Of a stretch of DNA of 64,000 nucleotides, positions 51,242 to 60,682 are shown piece after piece. Under the pieces are notes generated by a model, which had not been told where the DNA came from, did not search any database, and worked only from the letters and a program-made list of their open reading frames with translations. The stretch spans positions 170,557 to 234,556 of the forward strand of contig NZ_LXEP01000026.1 of the NCBI RefSeq assembly GCF_001654835.1, given 5' to 3'. The DNA comes from Buttiauxella gaviniae ATCC 51604 (GTDB lineage: Bacteria; Pseudomonadota; Gammaproteobacteria; Enterobacterales; Enterobacteriaceae). Within the stretch, counting starts at the first letter, position 1; every line of letters begins with the position of its first letter. Made by a program: the position numbers and the translations under genes.

Positions 51242-51631
51242 ATGGCAAAGCATTTAACGCAATTAGATATTAATAAAATAAAAAATACCATCAATACATG
51301 GGATGGTAAGTTAACATGGGATTTATTGTGTGAATCACTAAAAAAAATTATTGGAAAGAAACCTACTCGTCAATCTTTAAATATGCATAAAGATATCGTT
51401 GACGTTTATTTTTTAAAAAAGAAAAAATTAAAGGAAAGTTATGCTCCATTAAAAAAACCTGCTAATTTGAATATTGCTGCGCAAAGAATTAAAAATATGG
51501 AGGTTGAGATTGAAGTTCTTAAAAAACAAAACAACAGATATAAAGAACAGTTCACGCAGTGGCAATATAATTCTTATAAGTATGGGATTAAACTACATCA
51601 ATTAAATGAACCTTTGCCAGAGAAAAAATGA
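51242..51631 (+). CDS. small coiled-coil protein of the recombinase module (TnpC-like)
   Basis: 129 aa from ATG 51242, with GGGAGG just upstream; an ATG at 51230 is less likely as it precedes that ribosome-binding site. N-terminal helix-turn-helix-like region (LTWDLLCESLKKIIGKKPTRQSLNMH) and a C-terminal coiled coil (AAQRIKNMEVEIEVLKKQNNRYKEQF). Size, position and layout resemble Tn554 TnpC-type accessory proteins. Role inferred. Confidence 0.6.
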   Translation: MAKHLTQLDINKIKNTINTWDGKLTWDLLCESLKKIIGKKPTRQSLNMHKDIVDVYFLKKKKLKESYAPLKKPANLNIAAQRIKNMEVEIEVLKKQNNRYKEQFTQWQYNSYKYGIKLHQLNEPLPEKK

Positions 51632-51752
51632 CGCACAGTAAAGTAATAATTACATTTCGTAAATATATATTTACAGATCTATTGATTTTAAATTTAAATC
51701 TGCTATTTATTAAATGTCAGGATGACAATAATAGATTGCAAGGATGCAACTT

Positions 51753-52172
51753 ATGTATAATGAAAAAGAATCTTTAACAAAAGAAGAGCAATTAATCATA
51801 CTCATTGATAGGTATCTTACTGATCAATATGAACTTGAAGATGATATGTCTTCATATAAATTATATTTAATTTTAGTAGGATATCACCTTAAGTATTTTT
51901 ACCCACATGCTCTTTACTGTAATTCCATTAGTAATATTGACAATATCATGCAAATGTTTTGTAGCGTATGTAATTGTATGGAAGGTAATTTAATACAAAG
52001 ATTGAAAAACAATGAGTGCGTGATTTTTAAATTAAATGCACTTGTAGATTATATCGAAGGAAATCAAATTAGGTTAGAACAAGTCTATGTAGAACTAAAA
52101 GCACAGTATGAAAAGAAAGAAATTAGTATAATCACAACACCATGTAAGCCTCTTAAAAGACCAAGATTGTGA
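51753..52172 (+). CDS. hypothetical protein
   Basis: 139 aa from ATG 51753, preceded by AAGGA; the ATG at 51744 overlaps that ribosome-binding site. Mostly helical, with eight or so Tyr and a Cys-rich patch (MFCSVCNCMEGN). Unrecognised. Its stop codon lies inside a 10-bp inverted repeat. May be the last gene of the recombinase module or cargo. Confidence 0.5.
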   Translation: MYNEKESLTKEEQLIILIDRYLTDQYELEDDMSSYKLYLILVGYHLKYFYPHALYCNSISNIDNIMQMFCSVCNCMEGNLIQRLKNNECVIFKLNALVDYIEGNQIRLEQVYVELKAQYEKKEISIITTPCKPLKRPRL

Positions 52173-52201
52173 TATCGTTCTATATGACGAGGATATCACA
52201 A
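52167..52201. terminator. inverted repeat between convergent genes
   Basis: Perfect 10-bp arms TTGTGATATC (52167-52176) and GATATCACAA (52192-52201) with a 15-nt loop; no T-run. Could be a bidirectional terminator, an operator, or mark the end of the recombinase-carrying element. Confidence 0.45.
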
Positions 52202-52213
52202 TATCTGAGGAGG

Positions 52214-52603
52214 TTAGTTGGTAATGCTTTTTTCTAGTTTTAGATTGTGAGACGAAAAACTCCAATTTTTAACAGTATCATTTTTATTAAATACAATAGA
52301 TAGAGTTCTTGACTCTGCTGTTGTGTTCCCAATAAACATACCGACAACTGGAACAAAATTAAGAGCATTCATTTTCGAATTATTCATATCATATAAATAA
52401 ATATCACCACTTTCATCGTTCGTCGTGGTTGACGTAGGTGAACCAAATTCTCTGACAATATCACTCTTAGTTGTTTTGTTTTTGATTAATTTTGTTTGAA
52501 GAGAAGCTTGATTTTCATTCTTCAAAGATTGGTTCCCTGAAGAAGAACAACCTACTACACTGAAAGTTGAAATTGTAAGCAAAACTATAATAAATTTGTT
52601 CAT
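52214..52603 (-). CDS. small lipoprotein, SmpA/OmlA (BamE-like) domain
   Basis: 129 aa. Lipoprotein signal peptide with lipobox FSVVGC|SSS (Cys at 19). The mature part has KTTKSDIVREFGSPTSTTTNDESGDIYLYD, the BamE/SmpA-like motif (a turn followed by GxP and a beta strand). Probably anchored in the outer membrane; not the housekeeping bamE. Follows the DUF4755-like gene by 24 bp on the same strand. Confidence 0.72.
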   Translation of the reverse strand: MNKFIIVLLTISTFSVVGCSSSGNQSLKNENQASLQTKLIKNKTTKSDIVREFGSPTSTTTNDESGDIYLYDMNNSKMNALNFVPVVGMFIGNTTAESRTLSIVFNKNDTVKNWSFSSHNLKLEKSITN

Positions 52604-52627
52604 ACTGGCTATCCTTTTTGATTAGAT

Positions 52628-53266
52628 TTATTCTTTATTAAAAACTTGACTGAATACTTCCATCCATTTCTTCATTTGAATTTCTGTATCTCTTAATCCT
52701 TCGTCATTATTAAAACGCCCTTTTTTAGGGAAAAACTTGATTTGCCATTCCGGGTTTTCTATATCTTTTACTGAAACGAAAAAGCCAGAGTTCTTTTCAT
52801 CTCTAAGTTTGTTTATATCATTTTGTGATTTAGCAATGAGTGTATTTGTAATACCAATTCCTAGCATTTTTCCTGCACTTTCCAAGCTATAGCGCCATTC
52901 ACGAAGCTCATCGAAAGAATATGTCTTTTCTTTGTTCTTTTCTTTAAGTTTTATAGCTTTCTTATTTATGTCTATAAGCAACGATGTTTTATCAAACTCA
53001 TGATAGTAGTAACCGTCATTATTTTCGTTAAAATAATCGATAGTTGAATGATTTTTGCGTTTATCGAGATACTTAGGTATTGCTGAAAAAATTATAAAGG
53101 CACCTGCCAGTAACCATGCAACGAATGACTGTGAGACAGCTTCTGAACCTAAGGTGCAGAATATTACTACGGGTATTGCTAATGCTACCCAGACCCTTTT
53201 CATAACGAAGATCGTTGGTTTAGAAGGTTCTTTGAAACTGACTTCTGTTGTCATTTGCGTATCCAT
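52628..53266 (-). CDS. membrane protein, DUF4755-like
   Basis: 212 aa from ATG 53266. Two adjacent membrane segments (VWVALAIPVVIFCTLG and SFVAWLLAGAFIIFSAI), then a soluble domain ending GFFVSVKDIENPEWQIKFFPKKG...MKKWMEVFSQVF, which resembles the DUF4755 family found in enterobacterial mobile elements. Assignment tentative; function unknown. Confidence 0.55.
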   Translation of the reverse strand: MDTQMTTEVSFKEPSKPTIFVMKRVWVALAIPVVIFCTLGSEAVSQSFVAWLLAGAFIIFSAIPKYLDKRKNHSTIDYFNENNDGYYYHEFDKTSLLIDINKKAIKLKEKNKEKTYSFDELREWRYSLESAGKMLGIGITNTLIAKSQNDINKLRDEKNSGFFVSVKDIENPEWQIKFFPKKGRFNNDEGLRDTEIQMKKWMEVFSQVFNKE

Positions 53267-53391
53267 CAAGTTGTTTAATCTTTAACAGGAGTGGAGATAT
53301 CTTGATGAATTCTCGATGGTTTACGAGCTTTAGTAAAAACGTTTGTACCGATCGATGTTACATTTATGATAGGCACTGGCTATCAAGTGTT

Positions 53392-53422
53392 AATTATTGA
53401 TCGGTTTTACAGATCAATAATT
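53392..53422. repeat. 11-bp perfect inverted repeat downstream of the relaxase gene
   Basis: AATTATTGATC (53392-53402) and GATCAATAATT (53412-53422) separated by 9 nt, in the 220-bp gap between the relaxase 3' end and the DUF4755-like gene. Related GAT(A)AATC/AATAGATT words continue to 53445. No T-run for a terminator; more likely an operator or replication/transfer site. Confidence 0.45.
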
Positions 53423-53489
53423 TGTCGATAAATCAATAGATTAATCCATATGTTTTATATGGTTAAATTTATGTTAATCCAATTGGTTG

Positions 53490-54710
<1,221 letters not shown>

Positions 54711-55112
54711 CGGGGTTGCTCCATATGTCAGCGCTTAGAAGGTTCTGGCGAAGCTCTGCTAATTGCCGCTTAACAGCGAACAATTCTGTATGGGTAAGCT
54801 TGCTATCTTTGCTTTTACTATCTATATGAGTAGCAATACGATTTAGTTTTTGAGATATATCAGATATAGCTTTCCAAGCCTCTGTATTGATTTCAGGTAT
54901 AACAGGGGGTAATTTTTGGAGGGATGCCATGCGTAACCATTCGCCTTTGCTTTTTTCACCACGCCTTGCATTGAGTAGCTGCAATTCATCTTTGTTAAGC
55001 CTTACACTGACACAATATGTCCTAAGAAGGTTTTTCGATATATTAACTCTGCTAATTCGGTTGAAAATGTTATCCATATGAACTCCTTTCATATCTTATA
55101 ATTTATATATCT

Positions 55113-55131
55113 GAGCATATTCCATATGCTC
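55113..55131. promoter_or_regulatory. inverted repeat upstream of mobC
   Basis: GAGCATAT-TCC-ATATGCTC, perfect 8-bp arms, 36 bp before the mobC start, in an A+T-rich segment. Probable MobC or repressor operator controlling mobC-relaxase. Confidence 0.5.
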
Positions 55132-55240
55132 TCTATTATTTATATTTTATTCGTGAGGAATGTCAATGTGGTGATTTAATAATGGAGTAAATAACATAAA
55201 ATGGCCACCGTTCTGAATGCCTAGTAGCCATTCTAAATGA

Positions 55241-56857
55241 TTATTTTCTTTGGGATTCGATATTCCATGAAAATTTAAATGCGGGATATTTTCTACTTAT
55301 CCTCATAAAACTTGCTTGTCGCAAAATTGATCTTGTATTTTCACTATAAATATTTAGTTGATCTAGTGATATAAAAACTTGTTTATCAATAGTGTTTAAT
55401 GTGTTAACTATCTTTTCTATAGCTGCGACTTCGACATTTTTGAAAACAATCGAATCCTCAATGGCTATAGGTAATTTTGTTGTATGTAAAAAACTCACAT
55501 CCAATGCCAGCATATTTGCATAAGATTTACCTGTCCCCGAATCAGAATGATGTTCGAAAAGATAATTATTATCACTGAGAATTATCTGGGGAGGTATTCT
55601 GTCTGGACCATAGAATTTTGTGTTAAAGAGTTTGAGGTTTTCATTTAATAAGTTAGAGATTTTTGACAGGATTTCTTCAGTTTTTTCTTTAAGTTCTACT
55701 TTTATAGCTGTTGAGGCTTCCTTGATATCATCCTGGCGTTCTCTGTAGTTAACAGTATCTTCGACTTCTTTTTTCTTTATAGATAAAGACAATACTTCAT
55801 CAATAATCTCGTCCGGTCTATCTACTGACGCTGCTATTTCTTTAATTTTCAGGTCAATTAAACTAATTCCCATATCAATCTCATTTAATTGGTATATAAG
55901 ACTTTCTTTTTCTTTTTTCAACTCATCACTTAATATTTTTGAAATTGATGAATGGAAACCTTCTACCTCATTTAGCTTTTCAATGTTAACAGTTGGGAAG
56001 AAATCGACAACTTTGCAAAAATATCTTTTGGGAATAGGCTTGGTATCAGATATATTTTCTTCTATCCTAAATAATTTACTTGCGAGAGAGTTTTTTTGTT
56101 TTAGATATTTATCCTTTTCGACAGCTAACGTTAGGCTTTTTTCGTCCAGAATAGCTTTTATGTTAGCTGCGAAAAGATCTAAATCTTTTTTTATGATGTC
56201 AATTTTATTGTCGATAACACTGAGGTCTTGTTTTGCTTGCCTATATTCTTTTAAATTTACTTTTTTGACAAAACCTTGTTTGAACGCAATATCAATATTT
56301 TTTCTTTTCACTTCATTTTCGGCTTTCTTTTTTTCAATTTCTTCAATTAAATTATAATAGCCGAAAGATTTTATGAGAAACTCTTTGATTGAAGCATATC
56401 CTTCACCTGTAAAGCGCAAAAGAGGTTTATTAGGATTGTAATTATCTTTTCCCCAAATTCTGGAAAATCTTGAGATTAAATTTCTTAATGAAGGGTCGTT
56501 TGATGAAAAACCATATTTCTGAGCTAAGAACGTTCTAAAATCTACAATTGACCACTCAATATTTTCTTCGTTGCTTTTAAAAATTACACTACTATGAGTT
56601 TCAGTTTTTCTTGTGAAATTATATGATTTTCCATCAAATTCAAAAGTGAAGTCGATATTTAGATGGCCAACTTTCGAAATAACATCTTTGCATAAGGTTA
56701 TAAAATCATCCCCACCAAAAACAAAATCAATTAACATTAAAACAGATGATTTACCGATGGAGTTGGCACCATTCTTAGGCCCCAATATGGTATTTAAACC
56801 TTTTTTGAAAATCAATTCTTTTCTAATTAGTTTTTCACAGTATATATTCTTTAGCAT
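55241..56857 (-). CDS. ABC-3C system ATPase (DUF2326-type SMC-like)
   Basis: 538 aa. N-terminal ABC half with an extended Walker A, LGPKNGANSIGKSS (residues 25-38); long coiled-coil middle (about 170-400); C-terminal half with HHSDSGTGKSYANMLALDVSFL, PIAIEDSIVFKNVE (Walker B region) and VFISLDQLN. This is the DUF2326-type ATPase of ABC-three-component conflict systems. Last gene of an operon with the HNH effector and the middle component; overlaps the latter by 7 bp. Predicted to sense invading nucleic acid or a cell-state change and license the effector. Confidence 0.82.
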   Translation of the reverse strand: MLKNIYCEKLIRKELIFKKGLNTILGPKNGANSIGKSSVLMLIDFVFGGDDFITLCKDVISKVGHLNIDFTFEFDGKSYNFTRKTETHSSVIFKSNEENIEWSIVDFRTFLAQKYGFSSNDPSLRNLISRFSRIWGKDNYNPNKPLLRFTGEGYASIKEFLIKSFGYYNLIEEIEKKKAENEVKRKNIDIAFKQGFVKKVNLKEYRQAKQDLSVIDNKIDIIKKDLDLFAANIKAILDEKSLTLAVEKDKYLKQKNSLASKLFRIEENISDTKPIPKRYFCKVVDFFPTVNIEKLNEVEGFHSSISKILSDELKKEKESLIYQLNEIDMGISLIDLKIKEIAASVDRPDEIIDEVLSLSIKKKEVEDTVNYRERQDDIKEASTAIKVELKEKTEEILSKISNLLNENLKLFNTKFYGPDRIPPQIILSDNNYLFEHHSDSGTGKSYANMLALDVSFLHTTKLPIAIEDSIVFKNVEVAAIEKIVNTLNTIDKQVFISLDQLNIYSENTRSILRQASFMRISRKYPAFKFSWNIESQRK

Positions 56858-57072
56858 TTTGTTACCGTCCCATTGGCTGGGTTTAATATAATTTTCTCTA
56901 AAATAAACAAAAAATCAAGTGAGTAAACAAACTCGTCCAGAGATGAAAAATTACTTGATGTTTTTTTGTATAAATCAGTAATATTAATTTCGTTAAAGTC
57001 AGTTTCTAAAATAATTGTCATCTTATATAATATTGAATCTTGGATAGAGATAGATTTACTTGGTGTAATCAT
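56851..57072 (-). CDS. ABC-3C middle component
   Basis: 73 aa from ATG 57072 (MITPSKSISIQDSILYKM). Short winged-helix-like protein with IQDSILYKMTIILET and DLYKKTSSNFSSLDEFVYSLDFLFILEKI, the form of the middle-component proteins that sit between effector and ATPase genes in ABC-3C loci. Overlaps the HNH gene by 4 bp (ATGA, 57069-57072) and the ATPase gene by 7 bp; the tight packing supports one complex. Confidence 0.75.
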   Translation of the reverse strand: MITPSKSISIQDSILYKMTIILETDFNEINITDLYKKTSSNFSSLDEFVYSLDFLFILEKIILNPANGTVTKC

Positions 57073-57827
57073 GAGTAAACCTCGCAATTTTGGATAAAAA
57101 AACACACCAATACTTCCGCTGCTACATTATTAGTTTCTTTAGTGTTTGTTTTTATCCAATTAATTAAATGATCGTATATCTCAGATTGAGATAAATTCTC
57201 TCTTTTTAAAGTTAGGTAGTATGTTTTAACTTCATTGAATATTATTTCTGAAGTGTTTGGGATACGTTGATCCAGTTGCTGGAATAATTTTTTTATTTCA
57301 GTGTAAAAATAAGTAACTTGAGCCTTGATCTTTATTTTAAAAACAGGGCCAGATTCAGAATTAATTTTGTCATCAACTCTCATTGCGTTGTATGATAATT
57401 GTGAATCTTCTCTTGGCTCAAGTGTTGATAGCTTATCAATTATCTCTTTTATATCTTCTTCAATCTTAAAATTATATTGCCTGTTTTTGATTTGTGCAGC
57501 TTGTCTTAACTGCTTTTTGATAGCGCATATTTCCCGATAACCCTCAATCGTTCTTGGGTTGTCGAACAACTTATGACAGTCTCTACATAAGGCAATTAAA
57601 TTATCTTCGCTATCAACATCGTCACAAAGAAGTGGCTCATTTTTTAGTAATTCTTTTTCACCTTTACGAGGAGAAAAAGGATATATGTGTGCTACTTCAT
57701 AGATCTTTATTTTCCGTTTGCCATTCTGAACCATCAAAGGTTTAGAGCATTTTGGGCAAAGACCACTCACCTCATCATATAAAACTATATGCGTATTATT
57801 ATTAATGTTCCTGCGTTCTTCACCCAC
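57069..57827 (-). CDS. ABC-3C effector with HNH endonuclease domain
   Basis: 252 aa from a GTG at 57827, chosen because AAGGAG lies 7 bp upstream. N-terminal HNH nuclease with zinc pairs: LCPKCSKPL (C24, C27), VAHIYPFSP (catalytic His), DNLIALCRDCHKLFDNP (N, CxxC, H). The C-terminal half (about 120-252) is helical with VFKIKIKAQVTYFYTEIKKLF and ending AAEVLVCFFIQNCEVY, fitting the ABC-3C effector C-terminal domain that docks on the middle component and ATPase. Likely a DNase used in abortive infection or plasmid/phage defence; inferred. Confidence 0.8.
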   Translation of the reverse strand: MGEERRNINNNTHIVLYDEVSGLCPKCSKPLMVQNGKRKIKIYEVAHIYPFSPRKGEKELLKNEPLLCDDVDSEDNLIALCRDCHKLFDNPRTIEGYREICAIKKQLRQAAQIKNRQYNFKIEEDIKEIIDKLSTLEPREDSQLSYNAMRVDDKINSESGPVFKIKIKAQVTYFYTEIKKLFQQLDQRIPNTSEIIFNEVKTYYLTLKRENLSQSEIYDHLINWIKTNTKETNNVAAEVLVCFFIQNCEVYS

Positions 57828-58203
57828 TAATGACTCCTTGCGAAGGGGAAACGATATTCTCTACGTATTTTATTATTATAACATCAATAGGATTTAGCTA
57901 TAATTGTGAAAATCGTGATCGACATCACATTTGCGGTGGGTATTGCATCTTACATCTAATTTTCTTTAGAGAATTAGTATTGTTCTGTCTTATTTTTTTT
58001 AAAGTGGAGCTGTGCGTGAGCAATGTGATTATCCAAAAAATCAGATTGTTTTTCTTTTCAACCAAAGGGCAGAAAAGCAAGGCAACTTAGTGAAGCGTAG
58101 CTTCGATAAGTTAGCCCTTGCATATTAACATTCTCAAATGCTATTGACAGCAAGATTATAATTGATATGTATATATTATAAGGTTAAAGAGAGAGATAGT
58201 GAG
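57828..58203. other. 376-bp A+T-rich intergenic region between the ABC-3C operon and a small membrane gene
   Basis: No gene seen. It should hold the divergent promoter of the ABC-3C operon on the left, and holds the candidate oriT at 58065-58121 on the right. An 86-codon plus-strand reading at 57830-58090 has no ribosome-binding site and covers part of the oriT; not accepted. Confidence 0.5.
58065..58121 (+). other. candidate oriT with IncQ/MOBQ-like nic region
   Basis: Nested inverted repeat: GCAAGG..ACTTA..GAAGC-GTA-GCTTC..TAAGT..CCCTTGC (58077-58121), with AAGGGC at 58065-58070 complementary to GCCCTT at 58114-58119. The hairpin GAAGC-GTA-GCTTC (58092-58104) is followed by ATAAGTTAGCCCTTG (58106-58120), close to the nic core ATAAGTGCGCCCTT known from IncQ/pSK41-type origins; the nick would fall around 58112-58113. 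The element encodes mobC and a relaxase, so an oriT is expected. Not tested. Confidence 0.65.
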
Positions 58204-58404
58204 ATGAAAACGAAAATAATCGTAGCAATTTATTTTATATTAATAATGTTTTTTGTTATTATATTGTGCAATGCAAGCGAGTTTAACATACTTAATGTGG
58301 AGGGGGCTTCTGAAATATATATAGCAATTTATAGTGCTATAATAGTCTCTTTTTTCACAACTCCGCTTGTGATTGTGTTTTTTGCCGTCATGCTAAAAAA
58401 ATAA
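58204..58404 (+). CDS. small two-helix membrane protein
   Basis: 66 aa from ATG 58204. Two hydrophobic segments (IIVAIYFILIMFFVIILC and YSAIIVSFFTTPLVIVFFAVML) joined by a short acidic loop. Weak purine-rich ribosome-binding region (AGAGAGAG). Ends 1 bp before the convergent gene at 58406. Not recognised. Confidence 0.45.
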   Translation: MKTKIIVAIYFILIMFFVIILCNASEFNILNVEGASEIYIAIYSAIIVSFFTTPLVIVFFAVMLKK

Positions 58405-58405
58405 A

Positions 58406-58837
58406 TTATTTTTCTTTTGATATTTTAATCCAGTTTTCATAACTTTCACACATAGCTATGGTGGCTTTTATTGTATATAAAATCGTGTGCCCACATATCA
58501 GAATATATCCGACTCTGTTTTTCATCAGTAAGTCAAAAGCATCTACTGGGGTTAAATCGATAGTTTTGATAATCGCCAAAGCTGTTGTAATAGCACTAAT
58601 TGAGAACAATGTGGAATCATTTAAGGATTTTATTAAATCGCGTTGTTCCTTATTGCGCGTTATTATTATGCAAATTGAAAATAATATAGGGACAATTAGT
58701 GGGACAAACAGCCAAATAATGTAATTAAGGGGCTGGAAGTAGACCCAGATCAAAATTAATGATGACATTAATATGCTGATCAAATAACCCCAAAATAAGA
58801 AACCCCTCATATTCATTAATTTATATAACATAATCAT
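58406..58837 (-). CDS. hypothetical four-helix membrane protein
   Basis: 143 aa with about four membrane segments (GFLFWGYLISILMSSLILIW, YIIWLFVPLIVPILFSICIII, LFSISAITTALAIIKTI, YILICGHTILYTIKATIAM). No family recognised. Lies 31 bp downstream of the DUF2971 gene on the same strand; probably co-transcribed, and may form a pair with it. Confidence 0.55.
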   Translation of the reverse strand: MIMLYKLMNMRGFLFWGYLISILMSSLILIWVYFQPLNYIIWLFVPLIVPILFSICIIITRNKEQRDLIKSLNDSTLFSISAITTALAIIKTIDLTPVDAFDLLMKNRVGYILICGHTILYTIKATIAMCESYENWIKISKEK

Positions 58838-58868
58838 AAATATCCTTAAGTTAGCTCTTAGGTGTTTG

Positions 58869-59789
58869 TTAATTATTCTTATACTTGTTTTTTACATTCT
58901 CAGGGTTTATCAATAAGGGATGTTTGGATATCATTGGGAATCCAAATACATCATCATTAGTCCAACCATTGGCTGAATATGATCTGAAATCCAAAGCGAA
59001 CCCCTCATTGTCTATCTTTGAAACATAAAATACACAGTTTTTTAATTCTGGGTCAGTGAATACAATTTTTTTTAGTTCTTCAATTTTATTCGTGTCCATG
59101 TTACAGCCTGTAGTTATAGAGCGAATTTGAGACTTTTTTATTTTAAATAGATGTATGGTATTGCCATTGTCCAAATGTACTATTTTATCAGCTTGTTCCA
59201 AAGGTTTTATGATTCTGCACTCTTTTTCATAACACCATTTCTTACCTTTAACAAAAAAAGGAAAAATGACTCCTGATTCTATGTCTTCTTGGGTGACCAT
59301 TGGCCTTTCATGAGAGTACGTTATTTTTGATATTTCAGTGTCATCAATAAAGTCACTATGGAATTCAATAATAAAACCTCTGTGTTCGTCTGTGTAATGG
59401 GACCACATTAATAAATTACGTCTTGGATCTTCTTCACTAAAAATTGCTACTGATGGCATTGAACACATATCTTTAGAACTGGAAAGAGAAAGAATTCCAT
59501 ATTTATTAGAGAACTTTGAATATTCAGTTTTATAGTGTCCAATTTTATTGAATCGTTTCCATGAAAAATCATGATCACTTGCTGTGAATTCATGATTTTG
59601 ATAATCATACCCGGATTCTATCATTTGAATATTGTAAGGGTCATGAGGAATTACTACAGGGTTAACTTCGAAGGGGTCATTCAAGTCTTTAGGGGGAGTA
59701 AATCTAATATATCCATCTTTTAAAATATCAATTCTATCTTGTGTAACGAATTTCAAAAAGCTGTATGGTGTTTCCATTATATCAACCAT
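58869..59789 (-). CDS. DUF2971 family protein
   Basis: 306 aa (or 302 from ATG 59777). DUF2971 hallmarks: YIRFTPPKDLNDPFEVNP near the start, ILSLSSSKDMCSMPSVAIFS, LMWSHYTDEHRGFIIEF, and KGKKWCYEKECRIIK. The family is common in defence-rich and mobile regions; molecular role unknown. Located between the candidate oriT and the hxs operon. Confidence 0.8.
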   Translation of the reverse strand: MVDIMETPYSFLKFVTQDRIDILKDGYIRFTPPKDLNDPFEVNPVVIPHDPYNIQMIESGYDYQNHEFTASDHDFSWKRFNKIGHYKTEYSKFSNKYGILSLSSSKDMCSMPSVAIFSEEDPRRNLLMWSHYTDEHRGFIIEFHSDFIDDTEISKITYSHERPMVTQEDIESGVIFPFFVKGKKWCYEKECRIIKPLEQADKIVHLDNGNTIHLFKIKKSQIRSITTGCNMDTNKIEELKKIVFTDPELKNCVFYVSKIDNEGFALDFRSYSANGWTNDDVFGFPMISKHPLLINPENVKNKYKNN

Positions 59790-60409
59790 CTTTTATTTAT
59801 TTTTAATAAACCTCATATAGCCATATGTTATCACTTTGAGTGCCTAATCTAAAGACTGGTGCATGAAAATCCGATATACCATTTTTTGTAGGAGAAGGCC
59901 CCCTGTCAAGTATGCCAATTGTATTCTATAGTTCTTTTCTATGAATAAAATCTTTAAAAATCATTGTATTGTTTTATTTGTATAATACTGCTGCATCATC
60001 TCTGTCTGAGATTTATGACATACGAAAAGTATGTCGGCAATGGCAACATGTAACTCTATGACCCTACTATATAATTTTGCGCTTAAAGCTCGCATCACCA
60101 AACCGACTGGCTCTTACATTACTAATAGTGGATAACTTCTCACATCTCCGGCTAAAGATTCGCTACTAACCTGTTCTATCAGCTAATCATAAAATGTAAA
60201 AAAAAATTTACAAATTACCCTTTCAAGAGGTAATGTTATTGTATATGGGATAAGTCTTGATTGTGACTTGTGTAACTAACTGAATTTAAATAAGTTAAAT
60301 TTTATTACACTCACAGAATCTTACGTCATCTATCCGGAAGGCTTAGAAGATGCTTACAAAAACATAAGCCATTCTAATGGTTATGTTTTATTAACTCTTT
60401 GAGACATAT
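59790..60409. other. 620-bp non-coding region upstream of hxsD
   Basis: No gene seen. Contains a perfect inverted repeat GACATAC-GAAAA-GTATGTC (60017-60035), and just before hxsD a long hairpin AAAACATAA(G)CCATT-CT-AATGGTTATGTTTT (60358-60388) followed by ATTAACTCTTT, which could be a terminator, attenuator or leader structure. Base composition is A+T-rich on the left and becomes more balanced into hxs, suggesting a junction between modules. Confidence 0.45.
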
Positions 60410-60682
60410 ATGTGGAATAAAACGATAAGCAAAACAGCATGTTCTGAATGGGTTTTACGAAACAGTCTTTACTGGATGACTGCCTATACACGATGGCGAT
60501 TGGAAGATGACGATGTAAATTGGCATGTCTCTTTTGATACGTGTAGTGAGGAAATACAGTTCGAATTTGAACGGTTGAGAAACGATTTCCAGCTAAGGGA
60601 ATCTCTTGATAGCCATACGGGAAGAGTTAGAGCAGCGATTATCAGCAATGTTCTGAAGAGTATTGATGAGAGACTCGCTTGA
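60410..60682 (+). CDS. hxsD: HxsD, His-Xaa-Ser system small protein
   Basis: 90 aa. SEWVLRNSLYWMTAYTRWRLEDDDVNWHVSF fits the HxsD family (about 90-100 aa), always found with two radical-SAM genes. Possibly a chaperone or peptide-recognition partner for the maturases. Weak ribosome-binding site; the stop overlaps the hxsB start (TGATG at 60680-60684), indicating coupling. Confidence 0.8.
   Translation: MWNKTISKTACSEWVLRNSLYWMTAYTRWRLEDDDVNWHVSFDTCSEEIQFEFERLRNDFQLRESLDSHTGRVRAAIISNVLKSIDERLA

Noticed and set aside
57830..58090. 86-codon plus-strand frame upstream of the candidate oriT
   Set aside because: No ribosome-binding site, Phe/Cys-rich low-complexity translation, and it occupies the ABC-3C promoter region and part of the inverted repeat.
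58204..58837. Convergent small membrane protein genes as a type I toxin-antitoxin pair
   Set aside because: The two frames do not overlap and no antisense RNA promoter or complementary leader could be pointed to.
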